Assembly: GCA_030618945.1 (NCBI GenBank) | Contig: JAUXCI010000022.1 | Location: 1-16,248 of the forward strand | Length of the DNA stretch: 16,248 nucleotides | Source of the DNA: Flavobacteriaceae bacterium | GTDB taxonomy: Bacteria > Bacteroidota > Bacteroidia > Flavobacteriales > Flavobacteriaceae | Direction of reading: 5' to 3' | In this document: in pieces, positions 1 to 7,326 of the stretch | How positions within the stretch are numbered: the stretch's first letter is position 1 | How the letters are laid out: each line of letters opens with the position of its first letter | Program-made: the position numbers and the translations under genes | Notes under the pieces: model-generated | What the model was told of the DNA's origin: nothing | Seen by the model: only the letters and a program-made list of their open reading frames with translations | Databases searched by the model: none

Positions 1-1418
1 ACGCACAAGACAAATACGGCAGTGAACCTGACAAGTGTAAGACAAATTTATCTCTTTTCCATGAAGCGATAAAAATGAAAAATTACGAAGCGGCTTTAGA
101 GCCATGGAAATGGTGTCTGGACAATTGTCCGCAAGCATCTAAAGTCATTTATAGTGATGGTTTGAAAATGGCAAAAGCTCAATACAACCAGGCTGCAGGT
201 GTTATGGATGTAAAAAAAGGAGAGAAAGTCGAAACCAACGATTATATTTTTAACGTTGAAAACAAATATTTTGACACTAGTAAATCGGATAAAGATGGTA
301 TGAATAAATATGCCTTGGAGGTGATTCTAGTTTATAATATGAGGGTAAAATATTTCCCTGACAACTTGGGAAAAGTTTATAGCGATTGGGCAAACTTTTT
401 GTTCAAAAGAGCTATTTTGGAAAACATTCAATTAAGGGATGAGATTTTTGATAAATTAGGCCAGTCGTTTAGTGCAGATCCTTCAGGGATGAGTGTGAAA
501 AATTTGGCTAAATATTTTCAAACATTTACTGATATAGAGAAGGATATCAACCCACAAATGGTTTTTGATCTTTATGATGACATTACAGAAGCTGTTGGTT
601 TGAAAATGGATAAATATTCTAAAGAACTGGATGCCTTAAACCTAAAAGTAGAAAAGGGCACTGAGCTTTCTGCTAAAGAAAAAAAGAAAAAAAGGGCGAG
701 AGAAGTTAACTTGAGAGCATTGGGTCAAGTTGAAGGATATCTGGATAATACGCTTACAGAAGTGGCCACTTGTGAAAGATTGATACCGCTGTACAAAGAC
801 AGTTATGAAAAGAACAAATCTAATGTAACCTGGTTAAAAAGGGCAGTTTCAAGATTGAATCAAAAAGATTGTACTGATAATCCTATTTATGCCACGATGG
901 TTGAGGCTTATGTAAATGCAGCTCCTTCCTCAGACGCCTTTGTATTCTATGCTGGAATATTAATGGACAAAGGGGAATCCACCAAGGCGATTGAGTATTT
1001 TAATAAAGCTATTGAACTTGAATCGGATAATTATAAAAAAGCCAAATATTATTATAGAGTAGCTTTGATTATGAAAAAAAGAGGATCAAGAGGGGAATCA
1101 AGAAAGTATGCTAGACTGGCTTTAAAACAAAGACCTAGTATGGGTAGTGCGTACTTGTTGATATCCAATTTATACGCTGCGAGTGCGAATACCTGCGGTA
1201 CCGATGAGATCTCTAAAAGAATGGTTTATGTTGCTGCAGCTGACAAAGCAAGACAAGCCAAAAGAGTTGACCCAGGAATTACTTCTACGGCAAACAAATA
1301 TATTTCAAGTTATATGGCAAGTGCTCCATCAAAAAAATTAGTGTTTACCGAAGGTCTTACATCTGGCAGCTCTCATAAAATTGGATGCTGGATTAACGAA
1401 ACAGCAAAAATTCCTTAA
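1..1418 (+). CDS. Secreted tetratricopeptide-repeat protein, 5'-truncated by the window edge
   Basis: The frame is open from the first complete codon (base 3). It reads Ala-Gln-Asp-Lys-Tyr-Gly and then runs without a stop into the Met codon at 75, so that Met is internal and the true start lies outside the window. The first visible residues look like the end of a signal peptide (…A|QDK), the same kind of junction seen in the OmpA protein here, which suggests an exported, periplasmic protein. Nearly the whole mature protein is present. Its middle (about 600-720) is Lys-rich and probably helical. Two clear TPR-like helical pairs follow at about 930-1150, including an ALxxxxSTKAIEYFNKAIEL-type repeat, so its likely job is to bind another protein. 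It ends 9 bases before lptC and is probably cotranscribed with it. TPR proteins upstream of lptC are a familiar arrangement in flavobacteria. Its partner and exact function are not known to me. Confidence 0.85.
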   Translation, partial: AQDKYGSEPDKCKTNLSLFHEAIKMKNYEAALEPWKWCLDNCPQASKVIYSDGLKMAKAQYNQAAGVMDVKKGEKVETNDYIFNVENKYFDTSKSDKDGMNKYALEVILVYNMRVKYFPDNLGKVYSDWANFLFKRAILENIQLRDEIFDKLGQSFSADPSGMSVKNLAKYFQTFTDIEKDINPQMVFDLYDDITEAVGLKMDKYSKELDALNLKVEKGTELSAKEKKKKRAREVNLRALGQVEGYLDNTLTEVATCERLIPLYKDSYEKNKSNVTWLKRAVSRLNQKDCTDNPIYATMVEAYVNAAPSSDAFVFYAGILMDKGESTKAIEYFNKAIELESDNYKKAKYYYRVALIMKKRGSRGESRKYARLALKQRPSMGSAYLLISNLYAASANTCGTDEISKRMVYVAAADKARQAKRVDPGITSTANKYISSYMASAPSKKLVFTEGLTSGSSHKIGCWINETAKIP

Positions 1419-1427
1419 TTTTAGCTA

Positions 1428-1991
1428 GTGGCTAAAATAAAAATATATCAAATAATGAACATTGCTACTATATTTATAGTGGCAATGTTTTTTTCATGTG
1501 GCAATGACATTAAGGAGGTTCAGGATTTTCTAGCCGAAAAGAATCTTCCTATTGGAGCCGCGAAAAATGTCCACCTCATACATACTGATTCAGGCAGGGT
1601 AAAAACAATTTTAACGGCTCCGGTCATGCATGATTTTTCTAATAGGGATGATCACCCATATACCCTTTTCCCAGAAGGAATAAGGCTCGTCAGTTTTGAT
1701 GATAAAGGGGATTCGGTAATCCTTACGGCGGGTTATTCAATAACTTTTAGCAAAACAAATATTTCAGAAGTGAAAGACAGTGTTTCAGTAGTTAATCCAG
1801 CTGCCCAAACAAAATTATTGACAAGTCAACTTTTTTGGGATTCAAATGAACACTATATTTATACTGAAAAACAGTTTACACTTATTACAAAACTTGATAC
1901 TATCAATGGAAAGGGTTTCGAATCTAATGAAGACCTAAGCAAGGTAATTATGAAATCCATCAAAGGAAGTATCTATGTAGATGAAAATTAA
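1428..1991 (+). CDS. lptC: LptC-like LPS export protein, predicted lipoprotein
   Basis: LptC is the periplasm-facing part of the LptB2FG-C complex, which passes lipopolysaccharide from the inner membrane to the LptA bridge. This 187-residue protein matches the flavobacterial LptC pattern: a short N-terminal hydrophobic segment ending in a lipobox (FFSC, Cys24), the segment EVQDFLAEKNLPIGAAKN, and then beta-rich sequence with the DSGRVKTILTAPVM stretch of the OstA/LptA-like jellyroll. I chose the GTG at 1428 because a TAG lies in frame just upstream. The next candidate, ATG at 1455, would remove the two lysines that form the positive n-region of the signal peptide. It sits between the TPR gene (9-base gap) and the small membrane protein (5-base gap), so it is probably in one operon with them. 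E. coli LptC uses a transmembrane anchor, whereas here a lipid anchor is predicted. Family assignment is good; the anchoring is inferred. Confidence 0.85.
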   Translation: MAKIKIYQIMNIATIFIVAMFFSCGNDIKEVQDFLAEKNLPIGAAKNVHLIHTDSGRVKTILTAPVMHDFSNRDDHPYTLFPEGIRLVSFDDKGDSVILTAGYSITFSKTNISEVKDSVSVVNPAAQTKLLTSQLFWDSNEHYIYTEKQFTLITKLDTINGKGFESNEDLSKVIMKSIKGSIYVDEN

Positions 1992-1996
1992 TAGTC

Positions 1997-2194
1997 ATGG
2001 CAAAATATTTTAAATTCTTTGAATTCGCCTATTTGGTTATAGCAATCATATTTATTGTAGAAACCTTTTTGACATGGAATTCAGATCCTAACAAAGCTTA
2101 TATTTTTCTTGCATTTGCTGTTATGGCTATCTTTATGTATTTCTTCAGAAAAAAATACAGAAAGAAATTCGAAAATCAGGAAAGAAAAAAATGA
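1997..2194 (+). CDS. Small two-helix membrane protein of unknown function
   Basis: This gene encodes 65 residues. Two hydrophobic segments (about residues 9-26 and 34-50) are separated by a short polar turn with Asn-Ser-Asp-Pro-Asn-Lys, and a strongly basic C-terminus (RKKYRKKFENQERKK) would be expected on the cytoplasmic side. That predicts a helical hairpin in the inner membrane. Its stop overlaps the start of the CNNM transporter gene as ATGA (2191-2194), so the two are likely translationally coupled. It follows lptC by 5 bases. The tight placement and intact reading frame argue that it is a real gene. I do not recognise a family. A role as a small accessory subunit of the transporter, or of the LPS export machinery, is possible but is inferred from position only. 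Confidence 0.75.
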   Translation: MAKYFKFFEFAYLVIAIIFIVETFLTWNSDPNKAYIFLAFAVMAIFMYFFRKKYRKKFENQERKK

Positions 2195-3450
2195 TCCTTG
2201 AATTTATAGTCATATTAATTTCTATTTTACTTTCCGCCTTTTTTTCAGGTATGGAAATCGCTTTTGTGTCGGCCAATAAGATGCACATTGAACTGGAAAA
2301 GAAAAAGGATACAGTGTTGGCCAATATTCTCGCACGGCTTACGCAAAAACCTTCCAAATTTATAACCACCATGCTTGTTGGCAATAATATTGCCTTAGTA
2401 TTTTATGGCTATTTTATGGGAGATGTTCTCATGCGCTTATTTGAACATAACATTCAAAATGAGTTCCTGCTTTTATTGACTCAGACTTTTTTATCTACTA
2501 TTATCATATTGGTTACCGCTGAGTTTTTACCTAAGGCTGTTTTTAGGGTTTATGCCAATGAGACGCTTAAATTATTTGCTATTCCAGCCTATTTTTTTTA
2601 CTTGCTCTTTTACATCGTCTCCCAGTTCATCACTTTTATATCAGACTTTTTTCTGAGAGTTTTTTTTAATGCGCAGAAAGACCAGGTGCAACTCGCATTT
2701 TCTAAGGCAGAACTTGGCCATTATATAGATGAACAACTGGAAACAGCCGAGGACGATGTGGATTCAGAAATACATATTTTTCAAAATGCGCTTGACTTTC
2801 ACAATGTCAAAGCTAGGGAGGCCATGATTCCAAGGACCGAAATTATTGCTGTAGAAGTTCATGATTCTCTCAAGAATCTAAAAAATTTATTTACTGAAAC
2901 GGGATTGTCAAAAATAATGGTCTATAACAATTCTCTTGATGACATTATTGGTTATGCTCATTTTTTTGATCTGTTTACCAAACCAAAAAATATCAGATCT
3001 ATTATACTTCCCATTGAGATTGTTCCTGAAACGATGATGATTCATGACATTTTAAATGACCTGATTCTAAAACGTAAAAGTGTGGCTATTGTCCTCGATG
3101 AATACGGAGGAACCTCTGGTTTGATCACAGTTGAAGATATTATTGAGGAGTTATTTGGTGAAATAGAAGATGAACATGACTCTGTACACCTTTTGGAAGA
3201 AAAGATTAACGACAGTGAGTATAAATTTTCTGCAAGGTTAGAAGTAGATTATATCAATGAAACTTATGACCTTAAACTTACCGAAGACAGCTACTATGAA
3301 ACCTTAGGAGGTTTGATTGTTGATCATACTGAAAACATACCATCAGAAGGTGAAATTATCAAAATTTCCAATTATCAATTTACCATTTTAAAGACCTCTG
3401 CTTCCAAAATAGAAGAAATATATTTAAAAGTTTTATTTAAAGATATATAG
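2191..3450 (+). CDS. CNNM/CorC (hemolysin family) transporter with CBS pair
   Basis: This inner-membrane protein of the CNNM/CorC family is linked to Mg2+ or other divalent-cation efflux. The family name 'hemolysin' is historical. Its 419 residues follow the standard order. A DUF21/CNNM transmembrane domain covers about residues 1-180, beginning with the helix ISILLSAFFSGMEIAFVSAN. A CBS pair spans about 210-330 and contains the family signatures MIPRTEI (212-218) and DEYGGTSGLITVEDIIEELFGEI (303-325). A C-terminal CorC_HlyC domain covers about 340-417. CBS domains of this family bind adenine nucleotides and Mg2+. It overlaps the small membrane-protein gene by 4 bases and ends about 95 bases before ppiD. 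The flavobacterial paralogue GldE belongs to the same family, but its usual partner gldD is not here, so I do not call it GldE. Confidence 0.92.
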   Translation: MILEFIVILISILLSAFFSGMEIAFVSANKMHIELEKKKDTVLANILARLTQKPSKFITTMLVGNNIALVFYGYFMGDVLMRLFEHNIQNEFLLLLTQTFLSTIIILVTAEFLPKAVFRVYANETLKLFAIPAYFFYLLFYIVSQFITFISDFFLRVFFNAQKDQVQLAFSKAELGHYIDEQLETAEDDVDSEIHIFQNALDFHNVKAREAMIPRTEIIAVEVHDSLKNLKNLFTETGLSKIMVYNNSLDDIIGYAHFFDLFTKPKNIRSIILPIEIVPETMMIHDILNDLILKRKSVAIVLDEYGGTSGLITVEDIIEELFGEIEDEHDSVHLLEEKINDSEYKFSARLEVDYINETYDLKLTEDSYYETLGGLIVDHTENIPSEGEIIKISNYQFTILKTSASKIEEIYLKVLFKDI

Positions 3451-3486
3451 CTGCTTTTTTACACTAAAAAATTAGTATTAAACTCC

Positions 3487-3517
3487 TTTCATTATTAAAA
3501 GGTAAATTGTACTTTCG
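3487..3517 (+). promoter_or_regulatory. Bacteroidota-type promoter for ppiD
   Basis: TTTC (3487-3490), a 19-base gap, and TACTTTCG (3510-3517) each differ by one base from the phylum consensus TTTG-N19-TAnnTTTG, and the spacing is exact. It lies about 28 bases before the ppiD start and downstream of the transporter stop. This gives ppiD its own promoter even if some transcript reads through from the lptC cluster. Confidence 0.5.
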
Positions 3518-3545
3518 CAACCTAAAATTTTTAATAGAAAAGAAA

Positions 3546-5681
3546 ATGGCTGTATTATCGAAAATTAGGGAAAGATCTTTGTTTTTAATTATTATAATTG
3601 CTTTAGCTTTATTTTCATTTGTATTGAGTGGTTTGTTTGACGGAAACATGTTCAACAAAACAGCTTCTAATATTGGTGAAGTCAACGGCGAATCTATTTC
3701 AAGAGAAGAATTTGCTCAACAAGTAGAGTTTTATAGAATGAGATCAAATAGTACTGCATCGAATTCTCTAAATATCCGAAACGCCTGGAATTCATTAGTA
3801 AGGGAGAAAATTTATGCAACCCAACTTGAAAAATCAGGGGTTGTTGTTGGTGAAAAGGATGTATGGGACGCAATTGTTACTCAGATCTCTTCACAGAATG
3901 GTGCTCAATTTGCCAACGAAGCCGGACTTTTTGATCCGGAAAAATTAAAGGAATATATTTCTACACTAAAAGATAACTCTGAAGAGGATGAAGCAGGGTC
4001 AACTGCTTGGTTGAGCTGGATCAATTACGAAAAAGGAGTTAAAAAAAATCTTCAACAAAATACATATAACGCTTTAATTAGAGCAGGATTGGGAAGTACT
4101 TTACTCGCTGGTGAAGAAGATTACTTTTTCCAGAACGTCAATGTAGATCTAGACTATGTTTATGTGCCATTTACAAGTATAGCAGATAGTCTTATTACAG
4201 TTTCATCAGATGAGGTCAAACAATATGTAAAAGCACATGCTAATGAATATACCGTTAAAGAATCAAGAGATCTTCAATTTGTTCAATTCAAAATTGAAGC
4301 CACCGAGGAGGATGAAAACGCCATAAAAGCTGAGTTGCTCGAAATGATCGACGACCGTGAAGAATACAGTGCTGCGGCTAAAACTAATGTTACGATCAAA
4401 GGTTTCAGAAATGCAACTGACATGGACGATTTCAACGGAGAAAACGAGTCTGACATTCCATATGATCCCGCTTATTACAATAAAGGTGCTACACCTACTA
4501 TTATAGTAGATTCCCTTTTTAGTCTGAACAAAGGAGATATTTACGGACCTTATATAGAGAATGGATTCTATAAACTAACAAAAATTAACGATTTTAAACA
4601 ACTGCCAGATTCTGTTAAGGCAAGTCACATATTGATTCCTTTTGTTGGCAGTGCCACAGCTGATCAAACCGTAACCCAAAATGAAGAACAAGCTGAAAAA
4701 GTAGCTGATAGCATTTTAACCGTTGTTAAAGCTAGTGCTGGTAAATTTGAGGAATTAGCAAAGGACTTATCAGTGGATAAGGTTTCTGGTGCCAAGGGAG
4801 GTGATTTAGGATGGTTTGTTTATAAAACTATGATCCCCGAATTCAGAGACTATTCTTTTGAAAATAAAATTGGAGATATTGGTGTCGTAAAATCACAGTT
4901 TGGTTTTCATATTATTAGAATTGATGATCAAAAAAATATTCAAAAAAATATTCAAGTCGCTACTTTTTCACGAAAAATTGAAGCTTCAGAGAAAACAGAA
5001 AATGATATTTTTGAAAAAGCAGAAACCTTTGCGTCTGATATAACTTCCGGTAAAGATATAGCGGAGCATGCCAAGGATCAGAACTTAAAGATAGGAACTG
5101 TTCTAGGCTTAAACGTATTTGATGACAATATTTCTAATCTTGGATCTCAAAGACAAATTGTTAGATGGTCTTTTGAATCAACTTCTGAAGTTGGTAGCAT
5201 CAAGCGGTTTGATATTGATAACGGTTATGCCGTTGTGATGTTAAGCTCAAAGAACAAAGCCGGTCTTTCAAGCAAAGGGCAAAATGTCCGAAATATTTTA
5301 GTGAATCAGAAAAAAGCAGCATTGATCAGTGAAAGATCTACTGGAACTACACTTGATGAATTAGCTGAGCAAAACAATGTTATCAAACGAAATTCTTTGG
5401 CCGTATCAAATGCAAGTCCTGTATTTGCAGGTGCCGGTAGATTTACAGTTATCGCAGGAGTGGTTACGGCATTAGACGAAAATGTCCTTACAAAAAATAT
5501 CATTGGAAATAACGGTGTTGCCTTTGCTTTAGTAAGCAAAAAAACATTACCAACTGAATTGCAAAACTATAATGGAAACAGAAAGAGTTTGGAACGTTTT
5601 TTAAATACTAGAAGCTTAGAAATTTTTGAAGCCTTAAAAGAAAATTCTGATATTGAAGATAATAGAGCTGTTTTTTATTAG
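3546..5681 (+). CDS. PpiD-like membrane-anchored peptidyl-prolyl isomerase/chaperone
   Basis: This is a periplasmic folding factor of the SurA/PpiD type, held by one N-terminal helix and acting on proteins emerging from the Sec translocon, including outer membrane proteins. The chosen start is ATG 3546 (711 residues). The frame is open to TTG 3507, but that would place the start on the promoter's -7 box, while MAVLSKIRERS is the typical flavobacterial N-terminus. Residues 9-30 form a transmembrane helix and are followed by a SurA-N-like region with GEVNGESISREEFAQQVE. One parvulin (PPIC) domain spans about 355-462. It contains SHIL (His361), the GAKGGDLGWF motif and FGFHII (His455), so both conserved parvulin histidines are present. 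About 250 further residues of chaperone-like sequence follow. E. coli PpiD is somewhat shorter and its isomerase activity is doubtful. Catalysis here is not proven. Confidence 0.88.
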   Translation: MAVLSKIRERSLFLIIIIALALFSFVLSGLFDGNMFNKTASNIGEVNGESISREEFAQQVEFYRMRSNSTASNSLNIRNAWNSLVREKIYATQLEKSGVVVGEKDVWDAIVTQISSQNGAQFANEAGLFDPEKLKEYISTLKDNSEEDEAGSTAWLSWINYEKGVKKNLQQNTYNALIRAGLGSTLLAGEEDYFFQNVNVDLDYVYVPFTSIADSLITVSSDEVKQYVKAHANEYTVKESRDLQFVQFKIEATEEDENAIKAELLEMIDDREEYSAAAKTNVTIKGFRNATDMDDFNGENESDIPYDPAYYNKGATPTIIVDSLFSLNKGDIYGPYIENGFYKLTKINDFKQLPDSVKASHILIPFVGSATADQTVTQNEEQAEKVADSILTVVKASAGKFEELAKDLSVDKVSGAKGGDLGWFVYKTMIPEFRDYSFENKIGDIGVVKSQFGFHIIRIDDQKNIQKNIQVATFSRKIEASEKTENDIFEKAETFASDITSGKDIAEHAKDQNLKIGTVLGLNVFDDNISNLGSQRQIVRWSFESTSEVGSIKRFDIDNGYAVVMLSSKNKAGLSSKGQNVRNILVNQKKAALISERSTGTTLDELAEQNNVIKRNSLAVSNASPVFAGAGRFTVIAGVVTALDENVLTKNIIGNNGVAFALVSKKTLPTELQNYNGNRKSLERFLNTRSLEIFEALKENSDIEDNRAVFY

Positions 5682-5775
5682 GGGAAAAATATAAGTAAAT
5701 TTCAATTTGCATAGATTCCTGATTATGACCACATAAAAAAAAAATACTTAAAGTGCGTTATTTGACAAGATTTTA

Positions 5776-5783
5776 TATATTTG
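5776..5783 (+). promoter_or_regulatory. -7 box of the ompA-family gene promoter
   Basis: TATATTTG is an exact match to TAnnTTTG, 65 bases before the start codon of the OmpA gene. A TTTG is present at 5761-5764, but that is only 11 bases upstream instead of about 19, so no convincing -33 element is seen. The gap 5682-5848 shows no other clear structure and no strong terminator for ppiD. Confidence 0.5.
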
Positions 5784-5848
5784 TTAAATATTACTTAAAA
5801 ACTTAAGCTTACTTAACAAAAAAAGATTATAATTTAAAATTGATTACA

Positions 5849-7249
5849 ATGAAACATTTAAAGAAAGTATTATTAATTGTATTAGCTGTTGTTTTTGTCA
5901 ACAACATTTATGCACAGGATGAAAATAATCGTTGGCTCATTGACGTGGGGACCAACATCATTGACTTCTATCCTACCGGAGCTGATGTTGATGACAACCC
6001 AATTGCAGTGCCTTATGCTGATGAAGAAATGACAGGTGACATGTTTGCAGATTATTTCAATACAGATCACTGGAATACAGGTGGTGCTGTTTCTAGTTTA
6101 CGTGTAGGTTACTACGTAGGTAGTGGGTTCTCAGTGGGATTAACAGGAGCCTTTAATAAAATTAGCAAGGTTGGAGATGTAAGAATAACTGAAACTCTTT
6201 TATATGATGCAGATCTTGACCTTAGATGGAATTTTTTAAAAGATGGATGGTTTGATCCCTACCTTTTAGCGGGTGGTGGTTACACTTGGATTGATAATCA
6301 TGACGGAGGAGGAACTGCAAATGTTGGTCTTGGTATCAACTTTTGGTTTAACGATTGGTTAGGTGCCAATATTGCAACTAAGTACAAGCACTCATTTGAT
6401 GAGGACCAATTATTACCTTACTTTCAACATAATGTTGGTGTAGTATTTAAATTTGGTGGAATTGATACTGACGGAGATGGTATATATGACAAAAATGATG
6501 CTTGCCCAGAAGTAGCTGGTCTTGAACAATTCAATGGTTGTCCTGACACGGATGGTGATGGTATCCAGGATTCTGAAGATGCTTGTCCAACTGAAGCAGG
6601 TTTACCTGAATTTAACGGTTGTCCTGATTCTGATGGTGACGGTGTCCCAGACAAAGATGATGCTTGTCCAACTGAAGCTGGTCCTGTTGAGTTGAATGGT
6701 TGCCCTGATAGTGACGGTGACGGTGTTGCAGATAAAGATGATGCTTGTCCAGATGTTGCTGGTCCTGTAGAAAACAATGGTTGTCCTTGGCCTGATGCTG
6801 ATGGTGACGGTGTATTTGATAAAGACGACGAATGTCCAAATATTGCTGGTCCTGCCTCAAACAATGGCTGTCCAGTAGTTTCTAAAGAAGTTCAAAAAGA
6901 AATTACAGATTTAGCCAGAGCAATTTATTTCGTAACTGGAAGTGCTAATTTCACTAATGAAACTTCAATCAGAATGGATCAGATTAGTGCAATTGTAAAC
7001 CAATACAACACTATGAAATTCGATGTTGAAGGTCATACAGACAGTACTGGTAATGACAAAATCAATAGCAAATTGTCTCAAAAAAGAGCTGATGCAGTTA
7101 GGGATTATCTAGTTGAAAAAGGATTCCCAGCTGACATGATGGTAGCCAAAGGTTACGGATCGGCCAAACCAATTGGAGATAATAAAACAAGTAAAGGAAG
7201 ACAGCAAAACAGAAGAGTTGAAATCTTCTCTGAAGACGCTGAGAGATAA
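5849..7249 (+). CDS. OmpA-family outer membrane protein with five thrombospondin type 3 repeats
   Basis: This is a structural outer membrane protein that ties the membrane to peptidoglycan. It has 466 residues with ATG 5849 as start; the frame is open three codons further to TTG 5840, but the signal peptide [23 protein letters not shown] fits the ATG. The mature N-terminal part (about 23-204) is rich in aromatic and glycine residues, as expected for an eight-strand beta-barrel. Residues 206-342 hold five DxDGDGxxDxxDxCP repeats that should bind Ca2+ and form a stiff linker. The C-terminal domain (about 350-466) has HTDSTGN and [13 protein letters not shown]. Asp398 and Arg413 are 15 residues apart, the same spacing as the diaminopimelate-binding pair Asp271/Arg286 of E. 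coli OmpA. It stands alone between a promoter box and a strong terminator and is probably highly expressed. Such proteins are often called OmpA or P60-like in flavobacteria. Confidence 0.93.
   Translation: MKHLKKVLLIVLAVVFVNNIYAQDENNRWLIDVGTNIIDFYPTGADVDDNPIAVPYADEEMTGDMFADYFNTDHWNTGGAVSSLRVGYYVGSGFSVGLTGAFNKISKVGDVRITETLLYDADLDLRWNFLKDGWFDPYLLAGGGYTWIDNHDGGGTANVGLGINFWFNDWLGANIATKYKHSFDEDQLLPYFQHNVGVVFKFGGIDTDGDGIYDKNDACPEVAGLEQFNGCPDTDGDGIQDSEDACPTEAGLPEFNGCPDSDGDGVPDKDDACPTEAGPVELNGCPDSDGDGVADKDDACPDVAGPVENNGCPWPDADGDGVFDKDDECPNIAGPASNNGCPVVSKEVQKEITDLARAIYFVTGSANFTNETSIRMDQISAIVNQYNTMKFDVEGHTDSTGNDKINSKLSQKRADAVRDYLVEKGFPADMMVAKGYGSAKPIGDNKTSKGRQQNRRVEIFSEDAER
6464..6874 (+). repeat. Five tandem thrombospondin type 3 (Ca2+-binding) coding repeats
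   Basis: Five degenerate units of roughly 75-80 bases encode DxDGDGxxDxxDxCP followed by a hydrophobic/Gly/Asn stretch ending in NGCP. The GATGGTGACGGT-like core and the GATGCTTGTCC core recur at DNA level with third-base differences. The repeats therefore look old rather than recently amplified. Confidence 0.88.
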
Positions 7250-7269
7250 TCTCTCCTTATAAATAAATT

Positions 7270-7301
7270 AAAACCATCCGTTCATCGCGGATGGTTTTTT
7301 T
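7270..7301 (+). terminator. Rho-independent terminator after the ompA-family gene
   Basis: AAACCATCCG (7271-7280) pairs perfectly with CGGATGGTTT (7288-7297) across a 7-base loop; A7270-T7298 adds one pair. A run of seven T ends at 7301. It begins 21 bases after the ompA stop and separates this gene from the addB unit. Confidence 0.88.
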
Positions 7302-7314
7302 ATGCAATAATGTT

Positions 7315-7322
7315 TACATTTG
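7315..7322 (+). promoter_or_regulatory. -7 box almost at the addB start codon
   Basis: TACATTTG matches TAnnTTTG exactly and ends only 4 bases before ATG 7327. Transcription would begin at or very near the start codon, giving a leaderless or nearly leaderless mRNA. A -33 TTTG at the expected distance is not visible, because that position falls inside the preceding terminator. Confidence 0.4.
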
Positions 7323-7326
7323 AACC

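Noticed and set aside
75..77. ATG at 75 as start of the TPR gene
   Set aside because: The frame is open to the window edge, and the residues before it (AQDKYGSEPDKC...) look like the mature N-terminus after a signal peptide.
2191..3450. Gliding-motility gene gldE
   Set aside because: The domain order fits the same family, but the gldD neighbour is absent and the context is lptC/ppiD; a general CNNM/CorC call is safer.
3507..3509. TTG at 3507 as start of ppiD
   Set aside because: It overlaps the candidate -7 box and adds residues not expected before the MAVLSKIRERS membrane anchor; ATG 3546 is preferred.
3464..3685. Minus-strand open frame opposite the ppiD start
   Set aside because: It lies over the ppiD promoter and signal anchor. 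The protein is a shadow translation rich in Asn/Lys/Ile with no family resemblance.
6424..6864. Long minus-strand open frame (146 codons) under the OmpA repeats
   Set aside because: It mirrors the thrombospondin repeats: the regular GATGGTGACGGT codons leave the opposite strand free of stops and give a low-complexity Ser/Pro/Gly product. No start context or neighbour supports it.
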